Assembly: GCA_963821505.1 (NCBI GenBank)
Contig: CAWGEH010000011.1
Location: forward strand, 34,708-98,707
Direction: 5' to 3'
Origin: VAZQ01 sp963821505
GTDB taxonomy: Bacteria > Pseudomonadota > Alphaproteobacteria > Rhizobiales > Xanthobacteraceae
Length of the DNA: 64,000 bases
Each line of letters opens with the position of its first letter. Positions within the stretch are counted from its first letter, which is position 1. Positions 34,645 through 43,378 of the stretch are shown here, in pieces. A program made the position numbers and the translations under genes. A model generated the notes under the pieces. That model was given only the letters and a program-made list of their open reading frames with translations. It was not told the origin of the DNA and did no database searches.

Positions 34645-35322
34645 CTACGACCGCCGGAACCAGCCGACGATCGAGCTCCAGATCACCTTCGCCATCAGTG
34701 CAAAGCCTGAAATCGGCTTCGCTGCAGGAGCTGCGGCAGGCCGCGCCGCAGCGGGCCGCGCCGCAGCGGGGCCCGCCGCCGCGGCCGGCGGCGGTGCGGC
34801 TGCCGGAACGATCGATGGCGACGGCTCCACGGGCGGTGGCACGCCCGCGGCCGCAGGCTCGGCCGGGCGGTCCTGCCCGAGCTTCTCCTGCAGGCATTTG
34901 GCGAACTGGTTCATGAGCTGCGCGGCGGTCGCCTGGATTATGCCGACGCCGCGGCCGTATTGCGCCACTGCGCCCGACAGAGTCAGGTTGGTGTGAACCA
35001 GCACCTTGGAGCCGCTTCCGGCCGGCTCCAGGCGGAAAACGGACGCCGCGTTGGCGCCGCCGCGGCCCTTGGCGTCGGTGCCTTGCGCCGAGACCCGCGC
35101 CGTGCGCGCCGCATCGTCGATTTCCTCGAACTTGACGATGCCCGCGAAAGTCAACGCGACCGGCCCGAGCCGAACGCCGATCTTGCCCTTATAGGTGTTC
35201 TTGCCGACCACTTCGGTGAGCTCCGCCCCCGGCATGCAGGGTGCGATGCGTTCGATGTCGAGCAGCACCGCCCAGGCCTGGGCCGGCGGCAGCGGCACTT
35301 CGAATGAATTGTCGAATTCCAT
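34645..35322 (-). CDS. CoxG/SRPBCC family protein with membrane-anchor tail
   Basis: A 225-residue protein. Residues 1-145 are a CoxG-type START-fold domain (MEFDNSFEVPLPPAQAWAVLLDIERIAPCMPGAEL, GKIGVRLGPVALTFAG, NLTLSGAVAQYGRGV). A long Pro/Ala-rich linker (about 155-200) follows, then a hydrophobic end, FALMAKVIWSSIVGWFRRS. CoxG-like proteins bring CO-dehydrogenase-type hydroxylases to the membrane or help deliver quinone. Three CoxL-type large subunits are encoded within 25 kb, and this gene ends a ten-gene minus-strand run that begins with CoxM. It is a likely partner for the 43.4-47.7 kb hydroxylase (inference). Confidence 0.87.
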   Translation of the reverse strand: MEFDNSFEVPLPPAQAWAVLLDIERIAPCMPGAELTEVVGKNTYKGKIGVRLGPVALTFAGIVKFEEIDDAARTARVSAQGTDAKGRGGANAASVFRLEPAGSGSKVLVHTNLTLSGAVAQYGRGVGIIQATAAQLMNQFAKCLQEKLGQDRPAEPAAAGVPPPVEPSPSIVPAAAPPPAAAAGPAAARPAAARPAAAPAAKPISGFALMAKVIWSSIVGWFRRS

Positions 35323-35465
35323 GACGCCTTAATCTCCGTAGCGATCGGAACGTTCCGCGTCGCGGCCGGGCCTGTCGCGGCCATCCCATCAACCTTCGCC
35401 AATGTCTTTCGAAGATGATGGCCGCGCGGGTCAAGGCCGCGCATGACGCATTGGTGTCCTCAGAG

Positions 35466-36815
35466 CTAGCCGTGATAGCCGACCATGTCAGGCGCGCCCA
35501 GTCGTTGCCAGATCCAGCGCGCGCAGGCGAACAGCCTTTGGTCGTCGTGGCGCGCCGCCACCAGCTGGATGCCGACCGGCAGTCCGTTCGGCCCGCGGTG
35601 GGTCGGCAAGGTGAGAGCGGGCGTGTGCAGGATGGTCCAGATCGCCTGGAAGCCGGGATCGCCGGTCTCGGCGAGGCCGCGCGGTGCCTCGCCGTTGACG
35701 GCGGGCGTCAGCAGCACGTCGACATCGTCGAACACGGCCGGCAGCCGCGCCCGGCAGTCTTCGCCGAGCTGCAAGGCCGCGACATAGTCGGCGTGCGGCA
35801 TGGCGCGCCCGATCTCGATGCGCTTGCGCAGCCGCTCGCTGATCCGCTCACGATCGCCGTTCCATTCGTGCGCCATCGCCGCCGCGCGCTCGTAATTGTT
35901 GATGGTCTCGCGCGCCGCGGTGCGCAGGCCGGAGAATTCAGCGGGCAGCACGATCTCCCGCACGCCCGCGCCGGCCTTGCCGAGCCTCTCGGCTGCGTCC
36001 TCGACGGCAGCCACCGTCTCCGGCTTGCGCCGTTTTCCACAGCGGCGTGCGGCAGAGGCCGACGCGCGGCGGACGCTCGAGCGAAGCGGGTGCGGACGGC
36101 GCGCGCAATTCCAGCACCGCGCTCAGCAGCTCGATGTCGTCGAGCGAGCGCGCGATCAGGCCGAGCGTGTCGAGGCTTTCGGCTGCCGGATACACACCCT
36201 TGCGGTTGAACGCGCCGAACGTCGGCTTGAAGCCGAACACGCCGCAATAGGAGGCGGGGCGAAGCACCGAGCCGCCGGTCTGCGTGCCGAAGGCGGCCGG
36301 GACCATGAAATCGGCGACCGCGGCAGCCGATCCGCTCGACGAGCCGCCGGGCGTATGGGCGACGTCATGCGGATTGGTGGTCGCAGCCGGGCTCATGCCG
36401 GCAAATTCGCAGGTGACGGTCTTGCCCAGGATCACCGCGCCGGCCGCGCGCACGAGCGCGACGCAGGCGGCGTCGGTCGCGCTGCGGTGGCCGTGGTAGA
36501 TCGGCGAGCCCATCTCGGTCGGCAGGTCGGCGGTATCGATGATGTCCTTGACGCCGATCGGGACGCCGTGCAGCGGGCCGCGTGCGGGACCGCGGTCGAG
36601 CTCGCGCGCCTGGGCGAGCGCCAGCTCGGGATCGATGCTGGCCCAGGCGTGCATGATCGTTTTCGCGCGTCGTCGATGCGGGCGAGGCAATCACGCACCA
36701 CCGCCTCGCAGCTCGCTTCGCCGGCGGCGATCGCGCGCGCGATCTCGGTCGCGGTGAGCTTGTTGAGCGCCCGCGTGCGGGGGCCGGAGGCCTTGATCCG
36801 GGTCGAGCCGATCAC
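35466..36815 (-). pseudogene. Amidase signature family protein, two compensating frameshifts
   Basis: Three frames join into one amidase of about 449 residues. The N-terminus begins at GTG 36815 (ALNKLTATEIARAI). The core has VKDIIDTADLPTEMGSPIY (catalytic Lys), GGSSSGSAAAVAD, GTQTGGSVLRPASYCG (nucleophilic Ser), and the C-terminus ends VGIQLVAARHDDQRLFACARWI. One A is missing from an A-run near 36666 and one G is extra near 36030. Their net effect is zero, so the span is exactly 3n. The family hydrolyses amides, including aryl, acyl and ureido substrates. It follows the TcuA-like flavoprotein by 7 bases. Confidence 0.82.
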
Positions 36816-36822
36816 CCCGCGC

Positions 36823-38320
36823 TCAATTCTTGCCCGCGCGCGCGGCCGTCGTGCCGGCGATGCGGCCGAACACCGCGCCCGAGGTGAGGCCGGAGCCGCC
36901 CGGATAGTTGAAATAGAACAGGCCGCCGACCAGCTCGCCGGCGGCGTAGAGGCCGCGGATCGGCTGGTAGTCGGTGTTGAGCACCTCGCCGTCGGTGGTG
37001 ATGCGCAGGCCGCCGAAGGTGAAGGTAGTGCCGCAGGTCACCGCGTAGCCTTCGAACGGCGGCGTGTCGATGGTGTTCGCCCAGTTGCTCTTGTTGATCG
37101 CGAGGCCGTCGGTGCGGCGGCCGTCCTTGACGTTGGGATTGAACGGAATGTCGCTGCGCACCGCCTTGTTGTACTCGGCGATGGTCTTGAGGAACTGCTC
37201 GGCGTTCACGCCTTCGAGCTTGCTGCGCGAATTCCTCGATGCGTGTTGGCGACGACCTTGGTGATCTGCCGGATGCTGGTACTCGTCGCGCTGCAGGTGC
37301 TTCACCTTCTGGTCGAAGATCTGCCAGGCGAACTGGCCCGGCTGCTCCAGCACCACGCGGCCGTATTTCGCATAGGTGTAGTTGCGGAAGTCGGCGCCCT
37401 CGTCGACGAAGCGCTTGCCGGTGGCGTTGACCAGGATGGCGAACGGATAGGAGTGCTTCTGGAACTGGTCGCCGACCGCGAGGTCGCCGAACTCCGGCGC
37501 GTTCATTTCCCATTGCACCGCGTGGCAGCCGGACCAGTTGCCGCAGGGGCTGGCGCCGATATCCAGCGCCATGCGGATGCCGTCGCCGGTGTTGAAGCGG
37601 GTGCCGCGCACCTTGGCGAGGTCCCAGCCGGGACCGAGATAGCGCGTGCGCCATTCCGAATTGGCCTCGAAGCCGCCGCAGGCGAGCACGACCGACTTGG
37701 CTGCGCAGCTCGCTTTCGACCCGCCGTCATGCCGGATGCGCACGCCCGCCTACCCGGACGCCGTCGATAGAGCAGGCTGAGCGCGCGCGTCTCGTAGCGG
37801 ATCTCGATGCCGCGCTTGGTCGCGGCCTCGGTGAGCATCTTGATCGAGGCCGGGACCGCCGCCGACCGCCTCGACCGTGAGGCCGCCCCAGAACTTGAAC
37901 TTGCCGTCGATCTTGAACGCCTGGCGGCCGTAGATCGGGATGAAGCGCACGCCCTTGTCGCGCATCCAGCAGAACGTATCGAAGCTCCGGGTGACCAGGA
38001 GCTCGACCAGATCCGGGTCGGCGCGGTTCTGCGTCACCCGCGCCATGTCGTCGAAGAATTGCTCCGCGCGTGTAGGTGCCGAAATCGGTGGTGGCGATCT
38101 CCTGCTCGGTGAGATCGGGCACCAGCGCCTTGATGTCGTCGACGCCGTTGTAGACGACGCGGACCGAGCCCGCGGTGAAGCGGCTGTTGCCGCCGGATTC
38201 ATCCTCCGGCGCCGCTTCCAGCATCAGCACCGACGCGCCCTGTTCCTGCGCCGCAAGCGCCGCGCAGAAGGCCGCGTTGCCGCCACCCACGACGATGACG
38301 TCCGCATCCAACTTCGCCAT
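36823..38320 (-). pseudogene. FAD-dependent TcuA/fumarate-reductase-like flavoprotein, frameshifted
   Basis: Start ATG 38320 gives MAKLDADVIVVGGGNAAFCAALAAQEQGASVLMLE, an FAD-binding Rossmann unit as in tricarballylate dehydrogenase TcuA. Downstream blocks in other frames are VLACGGFEAN, RFVDEGADFRNYTY, GTTFTFGGLRITTDGEVLN and GLYAAGELVGGLFYFNYPGGSGLTSG, the substrate- and flavin-binding end of the fumarate reductase family. Frame changes fall near 38070, 37865, 37755, 37270 and 37235. The intended length is about 498 residues. The family oxidises or reduces C4 or C6 acids at a C-C bond. It sits between pyrE and the amidase in one minus-strand run. Confidence 0.8.
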
Positions 38321-38370
38321 TCCAGACCTCTATCGTATTCCTGTCATTAGTCGGCGGTCGAAAGCGCAAT

Positions 38371-39072
38371 TCATTCAACCGCGGCGGCGGAGACCCCGCC
38401 GTGGGCCTTCGACCAGCCCGCCGGGTCGTGCATGAATTTTTCGACTTCGGCGAGCTTGGCGGCATCGAACTTGCCGTCCTTCTTGGCGACCGCCAGCACA
38501 TCCCACCAGGTTGCGAGCGAATGCAGCGTCACGCCGAGATCGCTGAGGATCTTCCGCGCCTCGGGGTAAATGTCGTAGAAGAAGAACACCAGCACGTGCT
38601 CGACCTTCGCCCCGGCTTCGCGCAACGCTTTGCAGAAATTGACCTTGCTGCGGCCGTCGGTGGTCAGGTCCTCGACCAGGAGCACGCGCTGCCCTTCGTC
38701 CAGATGGCCTTCGATCTGCGCGTTGCGCCCGAACCCCTTGGGCTTCTTGCGCACATACAGCATCGGCAAATCAAGCCGGTCCGCCATCCAGGCCGCGAAC
38801 GGAATGCCGGCGGTCTCGCCGCCCACGATCGCGTCGAACTGCTCGAAGCCGGCATCGCGCATGATGGTGGCGGCGCCGAAATCGATCAGCGTGCGCCGCA
38901 CGCGCGGAAACGAAATCAGTCGCCGGCAGTCGGTATAGACCGGGCTTGCCCAACCGGAAGTAAAGATGAACGGCTTGTCCGTCATGAAGCGGACCGCCTC
39001 GACCTCGAGCAGCATTTTCGCCGTGAGCTCGGCCATCACCTTCTTGTCGGGAAAGCCTATGCCTGCTGTCAT
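38371..39072 (-). CDS. pyrE: Orotate phosphoribosyltransferase
   Basis: A 233-residue type I phosphoribosyltransferase. The PRPP-binding loop is RVLLVEDLTTDGRSK; earlier segments are FIFTSGWASPVYTDCRRLISFPRVR and IVGGETAGIPFAAW, with YVRKKPKGFGRNAQIEG forming the flexible loop. It makes orotidine 5'-phosphate from orotate and PRPP in UMP synthesis. It is about 20 residues longer than typical PyrE because of the C-terminal KKDGKFDAAKLAEVEKFMHD extension. It follows pyrC by 111 bases and precedes the TcuA-like gene by 50. The symbol is based on family motifs. Confidence 0.9.
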   Translation of the reverse strand: MTAGIGFPDKKVMAELTAKMLLEVEAVRFMTDKPFIFTSGWASPVYTDCRRLISFPRVRRTLIDFGAATIMRDAGFEQFDAIVGGETAGIPFAAWMADRLDLPMLYVRKKPKGFGRNAQIEGHLDEGQRVLLVEDLTTDGRSKVNFCKALREAGAKVEHVLVFFFYDIYPEARKILSDLGVTLHSLATWWDVLAVAKKDGKFDAAKLAEVEKFMHDPAGWSKAHGGVSAAAVE

Positions 39073-39107
39073 GATCCGATCTCGCCGTTATGCATCGATA
39101 TCGCCCG

Positions 39108-39177
39108 CTCTGTCGTCGTTCCGGGGCGAGCGAAGCGAGGAGCCGTCCATGCGCCGCTTTCGCTCGCCGTGACAAGC
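39108..39177. repeat. Dispersed intergenic repeat
   Basis: The gap between pyrE and pyrC holds GTCGTTCCGGGGCGAGCGAAGCGAGGAGCC followed by GCTTTCGCTCGCCGTGACAAG. GAGCGAAGCGAG and CTTTCGCTCGCC can pair. It has the look of the dispersed, non-coding repeats common in related genomes; no other copy was found in this window. Confidence 0.4.
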
Positions 39178-39184
39178 GGAGATT

Positions 39185-40231
39185 TCAACTGGCCACAACC
39201 TTCCATTCGATCGTTTCCCCGCCGCGATAGACCAGCGCCTTCTCGTCCGGCCCCTCGACCTTGACCTCCTCCGGCGCGGTCCACGAGACTTTTTCGAGCG
39301 TGATCCGCTCCTCGTTGGGCGGCAGGCGATAGTGCTTCGGGCCGTTGAGCGAGGCAAAGGCTTCGAGCTTGTCGAGCGCGCCTTCCTCCTCGAACACCCT
39401 GGCGTAGGTCTCGATCGCCACCGGCGCATTGAACAGGCCGGGGATACCGTTGACCGAAAGCTTCTTCGCCACCGGATGGGGCGCCGAATCGGTGCCGAGG
39501 AAGTAGCAGGCCTCGCCCGAGGTCGCGGCCTGGCGCAACGCCGCGCGGTCCTTCGCCGTTTTGATGACCGGCATGCAGTACATATAGGGCTTGAGCCCCC
39601 ATCCCAGCCAATCCGTGCGGGTCAGGATCAGGTGATAGGGCGTGATCGTGCCGCCGAGCTGCGGCGCGGCGCTGCGCACGAAATCGACGCCGTCCTTCGA
39701 GGACAGATGCTCCAGGATGAACCGCAGTCCCGGGAACCGCCGCGTCCACTTGGACAGATAGCGTTCGATGAACATGGCTTCGCGGTCGAAGATGTCGATC
39801 TCGGGATCGACGTCCTCGCCGTGCATCAGGAACGGCATGCCGATCTTTTCCATCCGCTCCAGCACCGGCATGACCTTGCGGTAGTCGGTGACGCCGGCGG
39901 CCGAATTGGTGGTGGCGTTGGCGGGATAGAGCTTCACCCCGGTGAACACGCCCTCCCTGAAGCCGCGCTCGACGTCGTCGGGCTCGGTGTCGTCGGTGAG
40001 ATAGCACGTCATCAGCGGCTTGAAGGTCGAGCCCTTCGGCAGCGCGGCCATGACGCGCTCGCGATAGGCGATGGCGTCCTTGGTGGTGGCCACCGGCGGA
40101 ACGAGATTGGGCATCAGGATGGCGCGTCCGAAATGCCGGGCCGTGAACGGCATGACCGCCTTGAGCATGGCGCCGTCGCGCACGTGCAGGTGCCAGTCGT
40201 CGGGTTTGCGGATGGTGATGCGCGTGGTCAT
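39185..40231 (-). CDS. pyrC: Dihydroorotase, E. coli (class II) type
   Basis: A 348-residue amidohydrolase. Metal ligands and signature are in PDDWHLHVRDG (HxH), LMHGED, ILEHLSSKDGVDF and LGTDSAPHP (Asp). KLYPANATTNSAAGVTD includes the Lys that is carboxylated in this family. It closes carbamoyl-aspartate to dihydroorotate, reversibly, in the cytosol. ATG 40231 gives MTTRITIRKPDDWHLH. It lies 163 bases after the pyrD stop, in a gap occupied by a dispersed palindrome, and 111 bases before pyrE. Confidence 0.92.
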   Translation of the reverse strand: MTTRITIRKPDDWHLHVRDGAMLKAVMPFTARHFGRAILMPNLVPPVATTKDAIAYRERVMAALPKGSTFKPLMTCYLTDDTEPDDVERGFREGVFTGVKLYPANATTNSAAGVTDYRKVMPVLERMEKIGMPFLMHGEDVDPEIDIFDREAMFIERYLSKWTRRFPGLRFILEHLSSKDGVDFVRSAAPQLGGTITPYHLILTRTDWLGWGLKPYMYCMPVIKTAKDRAALRQAATSGEACYFLGTDSAPHPVAKKLSVNGIPGLFNAPVAIETYARVFEEEGALDKLEAFASLNGPKHYRLPPNEERITLEKVSWTAPEEVKVEGPDEKALVYRGGETIEWKVVAS

Positions 40232-40247
40232 CTTATCCTGCCAAGCA

Positions 40248-40370
40248 TGTCGGCGGTCATGTCGGCGAAAGCGGGCGTCCGGTCATCGGAGCATTTGCTT
40301 TGCGCGGCCCCATGCGGCGACCCTCGGCGATGAGTGGATCGTCCGCTTTTGCGGACGATGACAAACCCAT
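40248..40370. repeat. Dispersed palindrome unit in the pyrD-pyrC gap
   Basis: 40338-40359 is a perfect palindrome ATCGTCCGC-TTTT-GCGGACGAT. A partial copy with GGCGAAAGCGGGCGTCCGG lies near 40265 in the opposite orientation. The unit resembles the one at 26695-26822. It sits inside the pyr operon but does not interrupt a gene. Confidence 0.65.
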
Positions 40371-40394
40371 GGGTGGCGCCTCTCGCCCCAATGC

Positions 40395-41342
40395 TTACCC
40401 GATCGGCGCCGCGGCCGCAGCGTAGGTTTCCCGCGGGGCTTCGTCGACCATCGCGCCGGTGAGATCGGCGACGCGGGCAACGCCGCGCTTGGCGCACCAT
40501 TGCTCGAGCCCCTCGATGATCGCGATCAGCCCCGACGGATTGCGGAAGATGAGATAGCCGATCATGACGGCGCTCGCGCCGGCCAGCATGTATTCGACCA
40601 CGTCCTCGACCTTGACGATGCCGCCGCAGCCGATGATCGGAATCTTCACCGCCTTGGCGCATTGGTAGACCATGCGCACGATGATCGGCTTGATGCCGGG
40701 TCCCGAGAGGCCGCCGAATTTGTTGCCGATCGCCGGCCGGAAGGTATTGGTGTCGATCTTGAGGCCGAGGATGGTGTTCGACACCACCAGCGCGTCGGCG
40801 CCCGCCGCCTCCGCGGCCTTGCCGACGGCGACGACGTCGCCGGCATTGGGCGAGAGCTTGCACCAGATCGGCTTGTCGGTGGTCTTTCGGATGAGGCTCA
40901 TCACGTCGAACGTGTGTTCGGCGTGGAGCGCGAAATTGCCGCCCTTGGGGTCGCGCGTGGGGCAGGAGATGTTGACCTCGAGCACGTCGATCCGCGACTT
41001 GGCGACGTCGCGCGCCATGGCTTCGAAATCCTCGATCGTCGTCGCCGAGATCGAGCCGACCAGCGGCGGCGTGAAGCGCTTGTAGTCCGGCACCTGGTGG
41101 CTGAGGAAATAGTCGATGCCCTTGGTTGGCAGGCCGATCGAGTTGATCATTCCGCCCTCGACCTCGGACACGCGCGGGGGCGGATTGCCGGCGCGGAACT
41201 CGCGCGACACGGTCTTGGCCACCAATGCGCCCAACCGGTTGAGGTCGATCACCTGGGCAAGGTCGGTCGAGAAGCACCCTGACGCCGGCATGATCGGGTT
41301 CTTGAGCGTCACGCTCCCGATCTTCACGCTCATGTCTACCAT
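40395..41342 (-). CDS. pyrD: Dihydroorotate dehydrogenase, class IB type
   Basis: A 315-residue FMN barrel. VNISCPTRDPKGGNF carries the catalytic Cys of class 1 enzymes (class 2 enzymes have Ser). Other blocks are GMINSIGLPTKGID, WCKLSPNAGD, GGLSGPGIKPI and PIIGCGGI, which binds the FMN phosphate. It oxidises dihydroorotate to orotate. The PyrK-like electron-transfer subunit encoded just upstream makes this the NAD-linked class IB form. ATG 41342 follows AGGAGG and overlaps the pyrK stop by 7 bases. Class IB is typical of Gram-positive bacteria and unusual beside the quinone-linked PyrD usual in proteobacteria. Confidence 0.88.
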   Translation of the reverse strand: MVDMSVKIGSVTLKNPIMPASGCFSTDLAQVIDLNRLGALVAKTVSREFRAGNPPPRVSEVEGGMINSIGLPTKGIDYFLSHQVPDYKRFTPPLVGSISATTIEDFEAMARDVAKSRIDVLEVNISCPTRDPKGGNFALHAEHTFDVMSLIRKTTDKPIWCKLSPNAGDVVAVGKAAEAAGADALVVSNTILGLKIDTNTFRPAIGNKFGGLSGPGIKPIIVRMVYQCAKAVKIPIIGCGGIVKVEDVVEYMLAGASAVMIGYLIFRNPSGLIAIIEGLEQWCAKRGVARVADLTGAMVDEAPRETYAAAAAPIG

Positions 41343-42202
41343 CCGACCGCCTCCTGCAGATCGAACACCGGTCCCTCGATGCACACCCGGCGCAGCTCCT
41401 TCTTGCCGTCGACCTCGAAGGTGCGCACGCAGACGTAGCAGGGCCCGAGCCCGCAGGCCATGACCTGCTCCATGGCGACCTGTCCGGGAATGCCGTGCGC
41501 CTTGGCCACCCGCTTCATCAGTTGAAAGAGACGATTGGAGCCGCAGGTGTAGAACGCGTCGGCTTTGCCCTGCGCGATCAGCCGCTCCAGGATCAGCTCC
41601 ACGTTCTCGACCGCGCTGGTGCCGTCGCTGTCGAGCACGCCGATCACGTCGCCGACCTTCGCGAACAGGTCGCCCGCCATCACGAATTCCGCGTTGCGCG
41701 CGCTCAGGATCGCGGTCACGCCGATGCCGCTCTCGGCCGCGAGCTGGGAGATCGGCGCCAGGGTGGCGAGGCCGACGCCGCGGCCGAGAACCACGATATG
41801 CTTCCACGCCGGATCGACGTGAAAGCCGACGCCGAGCGGCCCGACCATGTTGAGATCGTCGCCGTGCTTGAGCCGCGCGAGCCCGTGGGTGCCGCGGCCC
41901 ACGCACTTGTACAGGAACTCGATGCGGCGTTTGGCCTGGTCGATGCGATACACGCTCTGCGGCCGGCGCAGCCACAGTTCGCCCTCGTCGGGAGACGGGC
42001 AGAGCAGGTTGAAGAACTGGCCCGGTTTGACCGTCAGCGCCTTGGGCGAAGCGTCCACCACGAGGTGCTTGTATTCCGCGTTGACCCAGTCGTGCGACAC
42101 GACCGGGCACAGGGATTCCTCGGCGGGAATATGCTCCTCGGCCGGCGCCGGTATGCTGCTGCCGACGATATAGGGTGCCGATGCGAACGGCCGGTGTGCC
42201 AT
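41336..42202 (-). CDS. pyrK: PyrK-like FAD/2Fe-2S electron-transfer subunit
   Basis: A 288-residue NAD-linked electron-transfer protein. The N-terminal part is a ferredoxin-reductase-like FAD domain (KPGQFFNLLCPSPDEGELWLRRPQSVYRID with the RRPxS-type flavin motif). The nucleotide domain has VLGRGVGLATLAPI. The C-terminal cluster motif is CGLGPCYVC with a fourth Cys in RRVCIEGPVFDL, the PyrK signature. It moves electrons from the class IB dihydroorotate dehydrogenase to NAD+. ATG 42202 is the likely start; the frame stays open upstream to a TTG at 42322 inside the shared AT-rich element. Confidence 0.88.
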   Translation of the reverse strand: MAHRPFASAPYIVGSSIPAPAEEHIPAEESLCPVVSHDWVNAEYKHLVVDASPKALTVKPGQFFNLLCPSPDEGELWLRRPQSVYRIDQAKRRIEFLYKCVGRGTHGLARLKHGDDLNMVGPLGVGFHVDPAWKHIVVLGRGVGLATLAPISQLAAESGIGVTAILSARNAEFVMAGDLFAKVGDVIGVLDSDGTSAVENVELILERLIAQGKADAFYTCGSNRLFQLMKRVAKAHGIPGQVAMEQVMACGLGPCYVCVRTFEVDGKKELRRVCIEGPVFDLQEAVGW

Positions 42203-42284
42203 GTGCGTCGAGAATCCCGTGGGCCGGTTCCTGCTGCGGACTGCGCTCGCCGCTTTGCCGCGGACCTGCGCCGAGACGAGGGAA

Positions 42285-42326
42285 TAGGCCGCCGCGTGTC
42301 CCAAAATCAAGATTTTTTCCAAATTT
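42285..42326 (-). promoter_or_regulatory. 42-nt AT-rich element upstream of pyrK
   Basis: The reverse complement of this segment matches 31573-31614 at 36 of 42 positions. It lies 83 bases before the pyrK ATG and about 45 bases past the end of the XRE regulator gene. GGAAAAAATCTTGATTTTG is the AT-rich heart. The adjacent regulator is an obvious candidate to bind it, but nothing in the sequence proves this. Confidence 0.5.
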
Positions 42327-42370
42327 TGTACAAGCGGCGCGTTAAGTATTATATTACCGTCACGCGGGCG

Positions 42371-43249
42371 CTATGAACCGTTCATGAGGCTGCGCATCAG
42401 CCGCACCGCCGCCGCGCCCTTGAGCGCCCGCTGCCAGAGGTCCTTGGCCATCTTCTCGTGCAGGGCGAGCGCCTCCGGCGCCGACGTGATCATCGCCACG
42501 CCGACCCGGATGTTCGGTTGCTCGCCGAGGCGGAACGGGCTCAGCGCCAGGATCTGCCGGTCGGGCTGACGGAACAGCTGGAAGCTCGCATGCGGCAGCG
42601 TATCCGGCACGATGCCGATCTGAACCCCGATCGGCTCGTCCTCCATGAGCGCGATGAAATGCTCGGCTTCCGCTCGCGCCAGCGCGCGCCGCTCGCGCCG
42701 GACCTTCTCAGGGAGCCCGAGCCGGCCGACCAGGCCGTTCTGCAGGAAATGCTGCATCTCGATCGCCGAGATGAGGTTCACGATGCCGGGCTGACGCCGG
42801 CGGTAATTGTCCCTGCGCTGGCGCAGCACCGCGGCGATCTCGTCGATCTGCGCGAGCGCGCGCTTGCGGCCGGGCAACGCGTCAGGAATGCTTTCCCGCA
42901 GGATGTCCGCGAGCGCCTGATCGAAGGCATCGGAGGCGAGCAGGTAGGAGATCGGGCCGGCGAGCACGATGATGTGCTCGGAGGTCTCCTCGATCTGCCG
43001 CATGCGCTCGAAATAGCTCACCGCCGAGGCGATATATTCGACCCCGACGCCGAGCAGGGTCGGCACCGACACCGAGAGCAGTTCCGCGAGCTTTTCCAGC
43101 GTCTCGATCTTGGCGAGCTCGCCCTTCTCGAAGCGGTAGAGCGCGGTGCGCGAGATGCCGAGGCGGTTGGCGATCTCGTCGGCGCTCAGCCCGGAGCCGA
43201 GCCGGAACGCCTTGAGGCGGTTGCCGATGTCGTCGAACCGGATGGCCAT
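42371..43249 (-). CDS. XRE-family transcriptional regulator
   Basis: A 292-residue regulator. Residues 6-63 form a Cro/CI-type helix-turn-helix (IGNRLKAFRLGSGLSADEIANRLGISRTALYRFEKGELAKIETLEKLAELLSVSVPTLLGV). The remaining 230 residues form a helical and mixed domain I do not recognise (FERMRQIEETSEHIIVLAGPISYLL, GIVNLISAIEMQHFLQNGL, EAEHFIALMEDEPIGVQIGIVPD), presumably for ligand sensing or dimerisation. It lies between the molybdo-hydroxylase CoxS/CoxM genes and the pyrKDCE genes. It may control either group, and perhaps the AT-rich element seen at 42.3 and 31.6 kb. Confidence 0.85.
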   Translation of the reverse strand: MAIRFDDIGNRLKAFRLGSGLSADEIANRLGISRTALYRFEKGELAKIETLEKLAELLSVSVPTLLGVGVEYIASAVSYFERMRQIEETSEHIIVLAGPISYLLASDAFDQALADILRESIPDALPGRKRALAQIDEIAAVLRQRRDNYRRRQPGIVNLISAIEMQHFLQNGLVGRLGLPEKVRRERRALARAEAEHFIALMEDEPIGVQIGIVPDTLPHASFQLFRQPDRQILALSPFRLGEQPNIRVGVAMITSAPEALALHEKMAKDLWQRALKGAAAVRLMRSLMNGS

Positions 43250-43272
43250 GCCGTCGTGACGCCCCCCACCAT

Positions 43273-43372
43273 CGTCATGCCCGGGCTCGTCCAGGCTCGT
43301 CCCGGGCATCCACGTCTTTCCTTGTTGCCGCGGCAAAGACGTGGATGGCCGGCACAAGTCCGGCCATGACGG
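43273..43372. repeat. Dispersed long inverted repeat (CGTCATGCCCGG family)
   Basis: The element begins CGTCATGCCCGGG and ends CCGGCCATGACGG, with CCACGTCTTT and AAAGACGTGG as inner arms. Its halves pair over about 35 bases each. A relative is at 59658-59745. It fills the 129-base gap between CoxS and the XRE regulator. Confidence 0.7.
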
Positions 43373-43378
43373 AAGAAA

